Shown in pieces: positions 51,838-58,407 of a stretch of 58,407 nucleotides of DNA. Within the stretch, counting starts at the first letter, position 1, and each line of letters begins with the position of its first letter. Source of the stretch: JAEUMY01 sp031394355 (GTDB lineage Bacteria; Pseudomonadota; Gammaproteobacteria; Burkholderiales; Usitatibacteraceae); assembly GCA_031394355.1 (NCBI GenBank), contig JANNSU010000039.1, positions 1-58,407 of the forward strand. Direction: 5' to 3'. The notes beneath the pieces were generated by a model. That model made no database searches and was not told the DNA's origin. It saw nothing but the letters and a program-made list of their open reading frames with translations. The translations under genes and the position numbers were made by a program.

Positions 51838-52752
51838 CTAGGCCGCCCGCGCCTGCATGGCCCCACGCCGCCGCGCCCACCACCACAGCAGCAACACCGT
51901 GATCGTGGTTGACGCAAGCAGCAGCGCCGAACACTCCGGGCCAAACATCCCGCCGGTCAACCAGTCGGGCCCGGCATACCGGCTTTCGAGCGGCGCCAGC
52001 TTGCGCCAGGACTCGATGCCGGAAAGCGGCACGCCGCTCAGGAGAATGGTGAAGTTCCACGCCGCATGATTCGCAGTCACCACCCACAGGTTGCGCGTCA
52101 GGATGAATATCAGGCCCCACAGCAAGCCCGCCACGGTCACCGACACCAGCATCGCCACCACGGCGCCTGCTCCGCCGTTCCCGACATTTTCCATGTGAGC
52201 CACGGCGAAGATCGCCGATGACACCACCAGCGCGATCCCTGTTCCCCAAGCCCGCTCCAGCAGCCGGAACAGCAAGACACGATAGACCAGCTCTTCCAGC
52301 ATCGCCGCGATGCCGATCAAGGCCGCCACGCCCACGAGCGCTGACGAGAAGCCCCGGTACTGCACCATCTCGTAAGCGCCGAGCGCGAACAGCATTGTGA
52401 TCGGCAAGCCCACCAGAACCACCCCGCTGACTGCGCCCAATAGCAGGGGAACCGGCCGCAGCTTGAGCTCGATCGCTTCGCGCTTTTCATGCCAGTGCAC
52501 GAAGGCCCAGTAGCCGCCCAATGCCGCCAGCACAATCCCGATGCGCCGGATGACGCTAAGCCATTCAGGCCCGGGTTGCAGCGCCATGTCGATCAGCGGC
52601 AGCAGGCCCTGCCGAAACAGCGCAATCGAGCCCAGCACTGCTACGCCACCGAGCAGCAGCGAGCCCAGCAGGCGAAGGGTGATGCGCGCGTGCTGCCTGA
52701 AGACGCCTTCCGGCGGGTGTGAAGGGTTTGCAACGGGATCAAGATTAGTCAT
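51838..52752 (-). CDS. CPBP-family intramembrane metalloprotease
   Basis: 304 residues, eight membrane helices. The abortive-infection/CPBP motifs are intact: 'EELVYRVLL' (EExxxR), 'FAVAHMEN' (FxxxH) and 'NHAAWN' (HxxxN). Bacterial members cleave or modify membrane proteins and some confer bacteriocin or phage immunity. Start MTNLDP at 52752, chosen over an upstream Gly/Pro-rich extension. Confidence 0.88.
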   Translation of the reverse strand: MTNLDPVANPSHPPEGVFRQHARITLRLLGSLLLGGVAVLGSIALFRQGLLPLIDMALQPGPEWLSVIRRIGIVLAALGGYWAFVHWHEKREAIELKLRPVPLLLGAVSGVVLVGLPITMLFALGAYEMVQYRGFSSALVGVAALIGIAAMLEELVYRVLLFRLLERAWGTGIALVVSSAIFAVAHMENVGNGGAGAVVAMLVSVTVAGLLWGLIFILTRNLWVVTANHAAWNFTILLSGVPLSGIESWRKLAPLESRYAGPDWLTGGMFGPECSALLLASTTITVLLLWWWARRRGAMQARAA

Positions 52753-52972
52753 GCGCGGTGGTCCAGGTGTCGTAGGGTATCGAGACCCTAAAGCCGACCC
52801 AGGCCACCAGCCACGGAAAAGTGACGAAGCAGGCATAGGGATGCATCAAACATGGAATTCAGCCACTGGTAATCCATGCTCTCAACGACCGCGAAAGTAC
52901 CTGGCAGTGCCGGCAACAGCGGGCGCGTTGGGCTTTGGGTGGAATACTCTGTTCTGATGAGCGTTCCGCTAT

Positions 52973-52986
52973 CGCGAATATTCGCG
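52973..52986. repeat. Iterated palindrome, copy 19 (CGCGAATATTCGCG)
   Basis: Core exact, flanks C/G so the 14-base dyad is kept. One base separates it from RAYT motif copy C. Confidence 0.93.
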
Positions 52987-52987
52987 G

Positions 52988-53007
52988 TTGCTACATTGCT
53001 AGACCTG
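52988..53007 (+). repeat. RAYT-associated motif, copy C
   Basis: TTGCTACATTGCTAGACCTG, one change from copy A, directly after palindrome copy 19. Confidence 0.75.
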
Positions 53008-53231
53008 GCGCCGTGGTCCTCAAACAATAGAGGGACGGGGTAAGGCATCCCGGTTTTCAAGGGCACTTTGGAAGGGCCACTTCCTGGAAATGCGAACCTG
53101 GAGGACCCATTAATTCGGTACCCCGAATCAACGAGCCAAGAGACTCAAAACAAGATCACACCAGACAATGTCGGCAAATTACGCCCATCCCGTCAGCCAC
53201 AGCTCGCGGGAGGGTTTTTTCTACAGCATCG

Positions 53232-53885
53232 TTAGACGCATGGTTGGACACTCCCACTGTCACTCCACCCGGTCGAATTCTTCATGTCGAAACCCTTGCC
53301 TTCGTTATTGATGATGAGCGTGCCAGCGCCCCTCTTCGCGCGGTCGTAACCCAGGCACACCATGGGTGTCTCATCAGGATTGGTAATTCCACCGTAGTAG
53401 CAATCGCCGTTCATTTGGCACAACTGCACGCAAGCGGTCATGCAATCGTCCTTCTCGCAGCCGAGATCGCCCTGGTGGTCGCGCGTGGGTGGCTTGAAAT
53501 ACAAATCCCAGGAGACTTTACCCTTGGCGGGCACGGTGATCGAGTTCGCCGTCTTCCCCCAGTCCATGCAGAAGTTATTGCCGAAATTCCTCGGATACGT
53601 GTGGAAATCCCCCTTCACCTTCCGGTCGGATGAATGGTGGTTGAAGACGGTTACCGTGATCAACTTGTCGCTGCCCCCGCTGGAGGTCACCGTGCTCTCC
53701 TTGCCGCTGGCCTTGGCGGCGGGCAACGTGGCCTTCTTGTCACTGTCTTTTGCAGCTGGCGCCGTGACCTTCTTTTCACTGGTCTGTGCAGCTGGCGCTG
53801 CAGCCTTCTTGTCATTGGCCTCGGCGGCGGTCACCAAGCCCATCAACACGACGATGCAAGCTGATACATGCAGTTTCCTGTCCAT
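53232..53885 (-). CDS. Exported cysteine-rich protein with Lys/Ala repeat linker
   Basis: 217 residues. Signal peptide about 1-23. Residues ~25-60 are three imperfect 15-residue repeats of the 'SEKKVTAPAAKDSDKKATLP' kind, probably a flexible linker. The C-terminal ~150 residues carry many cysteines ('LGCEKDDCMTACVQLCQMNG', 'CYYGG', 'SVQPCV') likely in disulfides. No domain recognised. Exported; function unknown. The start at 53885 was chosen because it begins the signal peptide. Confidence 0.65.
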   Translation of the reverse strand: MDRKLHVSACIVVLMGLVTAAEANDKKAAAPAAQTSEKKVTAPAAKDSDKKATLPAAKASGKESTVTSSGGSDKLITVTVFNHHSSDRKVKGDFHTYPRNFGNNFCMDWGKTANSITVPAKGKVSWDLYFKPPTRDHQGDLGCEKDDCMTACVQLCQMNGDCYYGGITNPDETPMVCLGYDRAKRGAGTLIINNEGKGFDMKNSTGWSDSGSVQPCV

Positions 53886-54000
53886 GCGAACCTCCGGGTG
53901 GGATGTCGACAAAAGTAGCCTATCGGTTCGCGGCGCTTCCCGCAAGGTGACTTCTGCACATCATCAGCCACCCTGGGCTGTCTGCCGCTTCAACGAGGTC

Positions 54001-54028
54001 CATGGCCGCCTTCAGGCGGCCGCCATGG
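54001..54028. terminator. Strong hairpin after the secretin gene
   Basis: CATGGCCGCC and GGCGGCCGCCATG form a long GC-rich stem a few bases beyond the secretin stop. No T-tract follows on the minus strand, so it may be an mRNA 3'-end structure rather than a classical terminator. Confidence 0.45.
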
Positions 54029-54030
54029 CA

Positions 54031-55800
54031 TCAGTAATAGATCAGATCGCGCAGACGCTTTTCCAGCGAGCGCGGCTCATGCGCACCCGGCTCCGGATCG
54101 GCCGGGAGGTCGCGCGGGCGCATCGGGGACAGGATCACGTTGCGCTGAACGCCCTGCCGGATCACATCGAGGTTGAGCGGTGCACTGAACAGCTGGGGAA
54201 ACTGGGTATGCAGTCGCTTTAGCGCCTGGCCGTGCGGGGTGTCGATATTGTGTGTCGGCCCGGCATCTGTTGCCGAGTCCACGCGGCGGGGCGTTAACAG
54301 CATCAGGACCGATTTCGTGTACACGGATTGGTCGCTGCGGTTGAACAGATACTGAATCAGCGGCAGATCGCCCAAGAGCGGCGCGGCACTGCGCTGGCGC
54401 TCGATCTGGCGCTCGCTCAGGCCGCTCAGGATCAGCGTTTCGCCGAATCGGACCGCGACTGAAGTCGTGACCGCCTGCTTGGTGGTCTGCAAGGCCTGTT
54501 GAAAACTGCCGGTTACGGCCGGATTGCCGAAGTTCACGAAGCTGCGCGTCGCCGAGACGTTGAGCAGGACCCTGTCGTCGTCCAGAAAAGTCGGCGTGAC
54601 AGCGAGTGAAACGCCGATGTCGCGATCCTGGATGTTGCCCGCGAAATTGCCCGACAACGCGAGCGAGACCGACTCTCCGGAAAAGAATGTCGCGGGTTGC
54701 CCATCGGAGGCCACCAGAGTCGGGCGCGCAACCACGCTCGCGTAGTCGAGCGAGTCGTTGGCGATGTTGAGCGAATACATCACGTTGGGAACATTGATCG
54801 CACGCGTGATCACGCGCTGCACGGAATTCATGTCTCCCGTCGCATCGCGTGCGCGGGTATCGGTTCGAGTCCCCGAGCCGCCGTACTGCAGCATCAGGCC
54901 ATCGAGCACGTTGACGCCGCGGCCGGAGGCTTCGACCTCCTCGGTGCGGATCATGATGACGTCGACCTGAACCATCCTGAGAGGTTTGCCGTCAGCACTC
55001 GGCTTGGGCGCCGGCAGCGGCTGCACGGCGGACGGGCTGGGGGCGGACTGGTCAGTGCTGTTCTGCGCAAGGGTCAGGACCTGCGGGGAAGACCGAAAAG
55101 CATTCCAGTCCTCGACGCGTTCGATGATTCGATCGCGTTCGCGCAGCGGCAGCGCATCGCCGATGCGCGAGACGGCCAGGCGCGCGGCATCGACGTCACC
55201 GGCTGCCGCGGAAACGATTGCGACCGCAGGCTGCAGGTACGCGTTGCCCGGGGCGAGCCGCTGGGCCTCGCGGATCGCAGGCAGCGCGGTTCGCATGTCG
55301 TGGTTGTAATAGGACGCCACGGCGAGGCGGTACAGCATCGCGGGATCTTGCGGGCGATACATCACGGCGCGGGCGAACTGCTCCTGCGCCTCGCCGTACC
55401 GCCTCTCCCGCAGATAAGTTTGTCCAAGACCCGCCGCCGCCGGCCAATACGATTGCTCCAACGCAAGCGCCTGCTGGTAGCCCACTTCGGCGAGTGCCGC
55501 CGCCGCCCGATCGCCGCTCTCCGCACGCTGGCGATACACTTCGGCGACCAGGAAGTGCGCGACCGCGTTGAGGGGATCGAGCTTCAGTACGGCGTCGAAA
55601 TGGATGCGGGCTTTGTCGTATTCACCAGCGCCGAAGTGCTTGAGGCCGGCATCGATCAGAAGCGTGGAATGGCTGGCCGCCTCGCGACCGGCGGCGGGTC
55701 CGCCCGGCGCCTCTTCGGCGCTGCGGACTGGAACGCTCCCCTGGCAGCCCGCCAGCACGGCAAGGAGCATGACGAGTGCGACGCGCAAGTTCTTTTCCAC
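54031..55800 (-). CDS. TPR-secretin lipoprotein (type II/III secretion or pilus secretin-like)
   Basis: 589 residues. Lipobox 'LAVLAGC' (about 12-18), TPR repeats from ~40 to 190 ('YDKARIHFDAVLKLDPLNAV'), then a secretin N-domain-like and secretin core ('VVARPTLVASDGQPATFFSG', 'VSLAVTPTFLDDDRVLLNVS', 'VAVRFGETLILSGLSERQIE', 'LLGDLPLIQYLF'). The GTG start at 55800 follows GGAGGAGGG. Outer-membrane gate for a secretion system or Flp-type pilus; no partner genes lie in the window. Confidence 0.85.
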   Translation of the reverse strand: MEKNLRVALVMLLAVLAGCQGSVPVRSAEEAPGGPAAGREAASHSTLLIDAGLKHFGAGEYDKARIHFDAVLKLDPLNAVAHFLVAEVYRQRAESGDRAAAALAEVGYQQALALEQSYWPAAAGLGQTYLRERRYGEAQEQFARAVMYRPQDPAMLYRLAVASYYNHDMRTALPAIREAQRLAPGNAYLQPAVAIVSAAAGDVDAARLAVSRIGDALPLRERDRIIERVEDWNAFRSSPQVLTLAQNSTDQSAPSPSAVQPLPAPKPSADGKPLRMVQVDVIMIRTEEVEASGRGVNVLDGLMLQYGGSGTRTDTRARDATGDMNSVQRVITRAINVPNVMYSLNIANDSLDYASVVARPTLVASDGQPATFFSGESVSLALSGNFAGNIQDRDIGVSLAVTPTFLDDDRVLLNVSATRSFVNFGNPAVTGSFQQALQTTKQAVTTSVAVRFGETLILSGLSERQIERQRSAAPLLGDLPLIQYLFNRSDQSVYTKSVLMLLTPRRVDSATDAGPTHNIDTPHGQALKRLHTQFPQLFSAPLNLDVIRQGVQRNVILSPMRPRDLPADPEPGAHEPRSLEKRLRDLIYY

Positions 55801-55935
55801 TTTGAGTCCCTCCTCCCAGAGCCTGGGGGTATTGTTCTTTTTGCAAAAGACCACGTCGGATTGTATGACGCCAGCATCCGATCCTTGACCACCTGCAGGG
55901 AATATACCAACCCGGCAAACAAGAGAGGCCGCAAT

Positions 55936-55964
55936 CAAAGGGGCCACACCCTGGCCCCTTTTGT
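55936..55964. terminator. Hairpin terminator between the cysteine-containing protein and secretin genes
   Basis: AAAGGGGCCA / TGGCCCCTTT stem with a four-to-five-base loop, with TTTTGTTCTCTT on the plus side. It could end transcripts from the minus-strand gene at 56038-56904 before the secretin gene. Confidence 0.6.
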
Positions 55965-55995
55965 TCTCTTGCCTTTAGGTCACTGGATGACGTAA

Positions 55996-56015
55996 ATGCA
56001 ATGTTGCAAGACCTG
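55996..56015 (+). repeat. RAYT-associated motif, copy D
   Basis: TGCAATGTTGCAAGACCTG preceded by A, followed by CACCC, just before the 3' end of the next gene. Confidence 0.7.
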
Positions 56016-56037
56016 CACCCGTTCGCTCCTCGCGCCG

Positions 56038-56904
56038 CTAGCTGCGGCAAGACTTCCCCGTCTCGCCGCACTGATAGCCGTCCGCGCATACAAAATTGTG
56101 GACGCTGACGGACTTTATGGGCCAACCCAGCAGGTCATGGGCGATGGACCTGGCGCGGTCGTTGGAGCAAGTGGCGTTGCAGCTGTTCTTGCCCACATCC
56201 GTGAAGTCGTAGCTGACATGGTGGACGTCGCTACCCTGGTCGACGCGGAAGCGGCAGTTGCGCGGGAGGTTGCCCCACGGGACACTGAATTTCTGCGTGA
56301 ATGCGGCACCCTGGCCCTTTCCTTGCCAATTGCGCAGTGACAGACCGATTTTCTGGGAGAAGCGCGCATTGTTGGGGGAGACAATATCCAAGGCAACCAG
56401 GTCTACAGTCTGATCACCCATCCCTTCGCTGCCCGAAGACCAGACGCCGGTGACCGTCACGCTTCCATTTCTGAGGGGAAAGGGAGAACCATCAAAGACA
56501 ACGGTCCCCTGGACCGGCATGCCCAATGCGTCCTGGGCGATCAGCTGAAAACTGTCCGTATTGGAGATGAACTTCTGGCGGTCCGGGAAATACTTGAGAT
56601 CGTTGCCGGGTTGGGTCTGGAACGTGTTGCTCATGGAGAAGCCATCCGCCGTGTGGCAGGCCACTGTCACCTTCAGCAGGGGGGGATGGTCGTAATACAG
56701 AGTCTCGCTTGCAACAGTTCCTTTGACCCACTTGAAGCCGCTGGGCACGGAATAAGTTCCACTTGCGGTCCAGCCAGACGGTGCAACCGCAGGGCCGGGT
56801 GGCAGCTGGGGGCACGCAACGATTGTTGATACGACATTAGCGCTCGCTGGCGTGGCGAATGATGCGAGAAGCGCGGCGCAAATCAGAAGGTGATGGCGGG
56901 TCAA
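56038..56904 (-). CDS. Exported protein of unknown function
   Basis: 288 residues. Signal peptide about 1-22 ('ASFATPASA|NV'). Mature part beta-rich ('KVTVACHTADGFSMSNTFQT', 'NGSVTVTGVWSSGSEGMGDQ') with eight cysteines, most near the C-terminus ('NSCNATCSND', 'CADGYQCGETGKSC'). No family recognised; possibly disulfide-stabilised and surface-exposed. Start at 56904. Confidence 0.65.
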   Translation of the reverse strand: MTRHHLLICAALLASFATPASANVVSTIVACPQLPPGPAVAPSGWTASGTYSVPSGFKWVKGTVASETLYYDHPPLLKVTVACHTADGFSMSNTFQTQPGNDLKYFPDRQKFISNTDSFQLIAQDALGMPVQGTVVFDGSPFPLRNGSVTVTGVWSSGSEGMGDQTVDLVALDIVSPNNARFSQKIGLSLRNWQGKGQGAAFTQKFSVPWGNLPRNCRFRVDQGSDVHHVSYDFTDVGKNSCNATCSNDRARSIAHDLLGWPIKSVSVHNFVCADGYQCGETGKSCRS

Positions 56905-57291
56905 GGTGTGCCTCCACTAAGTCCACTGCAGTGAGTTAATGTTCTTGATGCAGGATTCGTGATGCAGGATTCATGATGCCAACAGCTGCGGGATTTCCGC
57001 GTTGCTTGATGGAGCGCATGGTTTGCAGGCAGCGGGCAGCTTGCCGCCTCGACCACTACTATCTCATCCGGCAGACGTTCCAGCAATGAACGGCATTCAT
57101 CTGTCGCGGGTTGACAAGTCACCGGGCCAGCCGATCTCCACCAACTGAGGTCTTCTGCCTTGGTCGCTCATGTTCCGATGCTTGCGAATATTCGCATCCA
57201 GCGCTTTAGAGCAGTCCGCCATTCGTGGGCAAGATCAACCTGACCCCGTTATTTCCTCTTTTTCAGTCACTTCAGTCACCTTAACGCCATA
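56905..57291. other. Intergenic region, palindrome only
   Basis: 387 bases. Short direct repeats (GATGCAGGATTC type) at about 56946-56975 and a piece resembling the RAYT flank (CCTGACCCCGTTATTT near 57239). No gene is recognisable apart from palindrome copy 20. Confidence 0.5.
57183..57196. repeat. Iterated palindrome, copy 20 (TGCGAATATTCGCA)
   Basis: Between the exported protein gene (start 56904) and rlmF (stop 57292). Confidence 0.95.
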
Positions 57292-58299
57292 TCAAAATTG
57301 CCACGCGATGATTCGACTCTTCTTTTGGCCCTGTGCCATATCGATGGTCTCCACCCGTTGTGCATTCACGTCGCGTAGCGCGGCATAGATTGCCGGCAGA
57401 CTTTCTTCGCGCGACACCAGGGAACTGAACCACCCCACCTGCGACCTGCATGCTGCACTCTCGGCTGCCATTCGACACACAAACCCCACCTCGCCACCGT
57501 CGCACCACAATTCCGCCGCCTGACCACCAAAATTGAGCTTGGGATTCGATTTTGTAATGCCCGCCTTGCCCAGGTTTTTCCCCAGATTTCTCCATTTACG
57601 CGTTGCGCTGTCTTCGGCTTCGCGCGCAGAAGCGTGGAACGGCGGATTACACATCACCAGGTCGAAACGATCATCCGGTGCGAGTATGCCCGCAAAGATT
57701 TTCTGCATTGACGATTGCTGACGCAGCTCGATCACCGCCGCGAGGCCGGCATTGTCGTCAATGATCTTTTGAGCGGCGCCAAGTGCTACTGCATCACAAT
57801 CACTGCCGACAAACCGCCAGCCGTATTCATGGTGGCCAATCAACGGATAAATACAATTCGCACCAACACCGATGTCGAGCACCCGAACTTCTGGCCCGCG
57901 CGGGATGCTGCCATTGTGGTCATTGGCGAGTAGATCCGCCGCAAGATGAACATAGTCTGCGCGGCCCGGAATCGGCGGGCATAAATAGCCCGGCGGGATG
58001 CGCCATGATTCAACGGCGTAAAACACCTTGAGCAATGCCGCATTCAACGCCATCACCGACTCGGGATTGGCAAAGTCGATGGTCAATTCAATGGCGTCAA
58101 ACGGATTGGGGATCAGAAATGCTTCCAGCGCCGGCAAGGCTGCGACCAGTTGCGCAAAGTCGTAGCGGCCGCGATGGCGGTTGCGTGGATGAAGGCTCAG
58201 CTTTTCGAGGACGGGTTTACGGATCGCGGGTGGCATTTCTTGCTTGGCGCGCTTGGCGGACTTTTCGGGCTTGGCGGGAGGTGCGGGTTTTGCAGGCAT
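57292..58299 (-). CDS. rlmF: 23S rRNA (adenine-1618-N6)-methyltransferase
   Basis: 335 residues, class I SAM methyltransferase. A Lys/Pro-rich N-terminus is followed by 'LHPRNRHRGRYDFAQLVAAL', SAM-binding 'VLDIGVGANCIYPLIG', catalytic 'NPPFHASAREAE', and a conserved 'KLNFGGQAAELWCDGGE'. It methylates A1618 of 23S rRNA. Start MPAKPA at 58299 is the ATG nearest the usual RlmF length; a longer frame to 58389 exists. Confidence 0.93.
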   Translation of the reverse strand: MPAKPAPPAKPEKSAKRAKQEMPPAIRKPVLEKLSLHPRNRHRGRYDFAQLVAALPALEAFLIPNPFDAIELTIDFANPESVMALNAALLKVFYAVESWRIPPGYLCPPIPGRADYVHLAADLLANDHNGSIPRGPEVRVLDIGVGANCIYPLIGHHEYGWRFVGSDCDAVALGAAQKIIDDNAGLAAVIELRQQSSMQKIFAGILAPDDRFDLVMCNPPFHASAREAEDSATRKWRNLGKNLGKAGITKSNPKLNFGGQAAELWCDGGEVGFVCRMAAESAACRSQVGWFSSLVSREESLPAIYAALRDVNAQRVETIDMAQGQKKSRIIAWQF

Positions 58300-58323
58300 G
58301 TTTGTCAAAAGGGGCGAGGCTGG

Positions 58324-58373
58324 GCTGTCCCTCGTTATTGCACCTTCAAATGTGTCCTTGAAATCGGGACAGC
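58324..58373. repeat. Small inverted repeat upstream of rlmF
   Basis: GCTGTCCC and GGGACAGC arms about 34 bases apart just before the rlmF start. A similar AGCTGTCCCC occurs at about 50640-50650, so it may be another dispersed family. Confidence 0.4.
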
Positions 58374-58407
58374 TCAGTCTGAAAATCATCTAGCTGGCCT
58401 CCCACTG

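Larger units (their letters stand above)
52753..53231. other. Intergenic region with dispersed repeats
   Basis: 479 bases between the CPBP and cysteine-rich protein genes. It holds palindrome copy 19 immediately followed by RAYT motif copy C. A plus-strand frame at 53044-53235 is open but has no good start. Confidence 0.5.

Noticed and set aside
53044..53235. Open plus-strand frame of 63 codons after a stop
   Set aside because: No ATG or GTG with ribosome-binding site, no recognised similarity, and it runs into the convergent gene; kept only as intergenic.
481..57196. The iterated palindrome as an intrinsic terminator
   Set aside because: It has at most a five-base stem with a four-base AT loop, no T-tract follows, and it also lies in divergent gaps where no transcript ends.
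481..57196. The palindrome as a DNA uptake sequence
   Set aside because: Density is comparable, but known uptake sequences are not perfect palindromes of this kind and no competence gene is present; not excluded by sequence alone.

Overview
The window reads as one continuous piece of a GC-rich (by eye about 62%) bacterial chromosome, densely coded on both strands. Family content points to a free-living Pseudomonadota, most likely a betaproteobacterium: a 2-aminoethylphosphonate operon, a YqjD/YqjE/YqjK-type trio, BON and CsbD stress proteins, paired Crp/Fnr regulators, a TonB receptor, HflX and RlmF. I see no rRNA, tRNA, CRISPR array or intact insertion sequence. The first ~150 bases look like a poor-quality contig edge.

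Layout. 0.1-9.6 kb: orphan HigA-like antidote, DUF1992 protein, lipoproteins, two diverged paralogues around a YdeI-like protein and a 976-residue exported hydrolase fusion, and a DUF302 protein. 9.7-15.5 kb: a minus-strand phosphonate operon (FAD amine oxidoreductase, phosphonoacetaldehyde hydrolase, binding protein, ATPase, fused permease) that imports an aminophosphonate, probably deaminates it oxidatively and cleaves the C-P bond. 16-23.5 kb: DUF2834 protein, LOG-family nucleosidase, a toxin-antitoxin pair, methionine aminotransferase, a diguanylate cyclase overlapping a TSUP transporter, and a gamma-glutamyltransferase. 23.6-31.2 kb: a PilZ protein and an envelope-stress island (CsbD, crystallin/glycine-zipper, BON, YqjK/E/D, two Crp/Fnr proteins, a mini membrane protein). 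31.4-36.9 kb: split DUF4331 pair, TPR lipoprotein, TonB-dependent receptor. 37-46.5 kb: MAPEG protein, PIN-domain remnant, HflX, RelE-like toxin, phospholipase D with a partner, a giant FecR/DUF6600 protein, an SGNH hydrolase. 46.5-58.4 kb: transposase relic, membrane and HExxH proteins, divergent HxlR/SDR pair, CPBP protease, exported cysteine-rich proteins, an orphan TPR-secretin, and RlmF.

The most unusual signal belongs to no single gene. The perfect palindrome TGCGAATATTCGCA (invariant 12-base core GCGAATATTCGC) occurs 20 times, about once per 2.9 kb, almost always once per intergenic gap, whether the flanking genes are convergent, divergent or co-directional. Conservation stops sharply at about 14 bases. 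This is thousands of times above chance and behaves like a genome-wide site for a DNA-binding or DNA-modifying protein rather than a promoter, terminator or transposon. Three other dispersed families are present: a ~140-bp MITE-like element (two copies), a 20-base motif linked by inference to REP-associated transposases (four copies plus a transposase relic), and a BIME-type REP pair.
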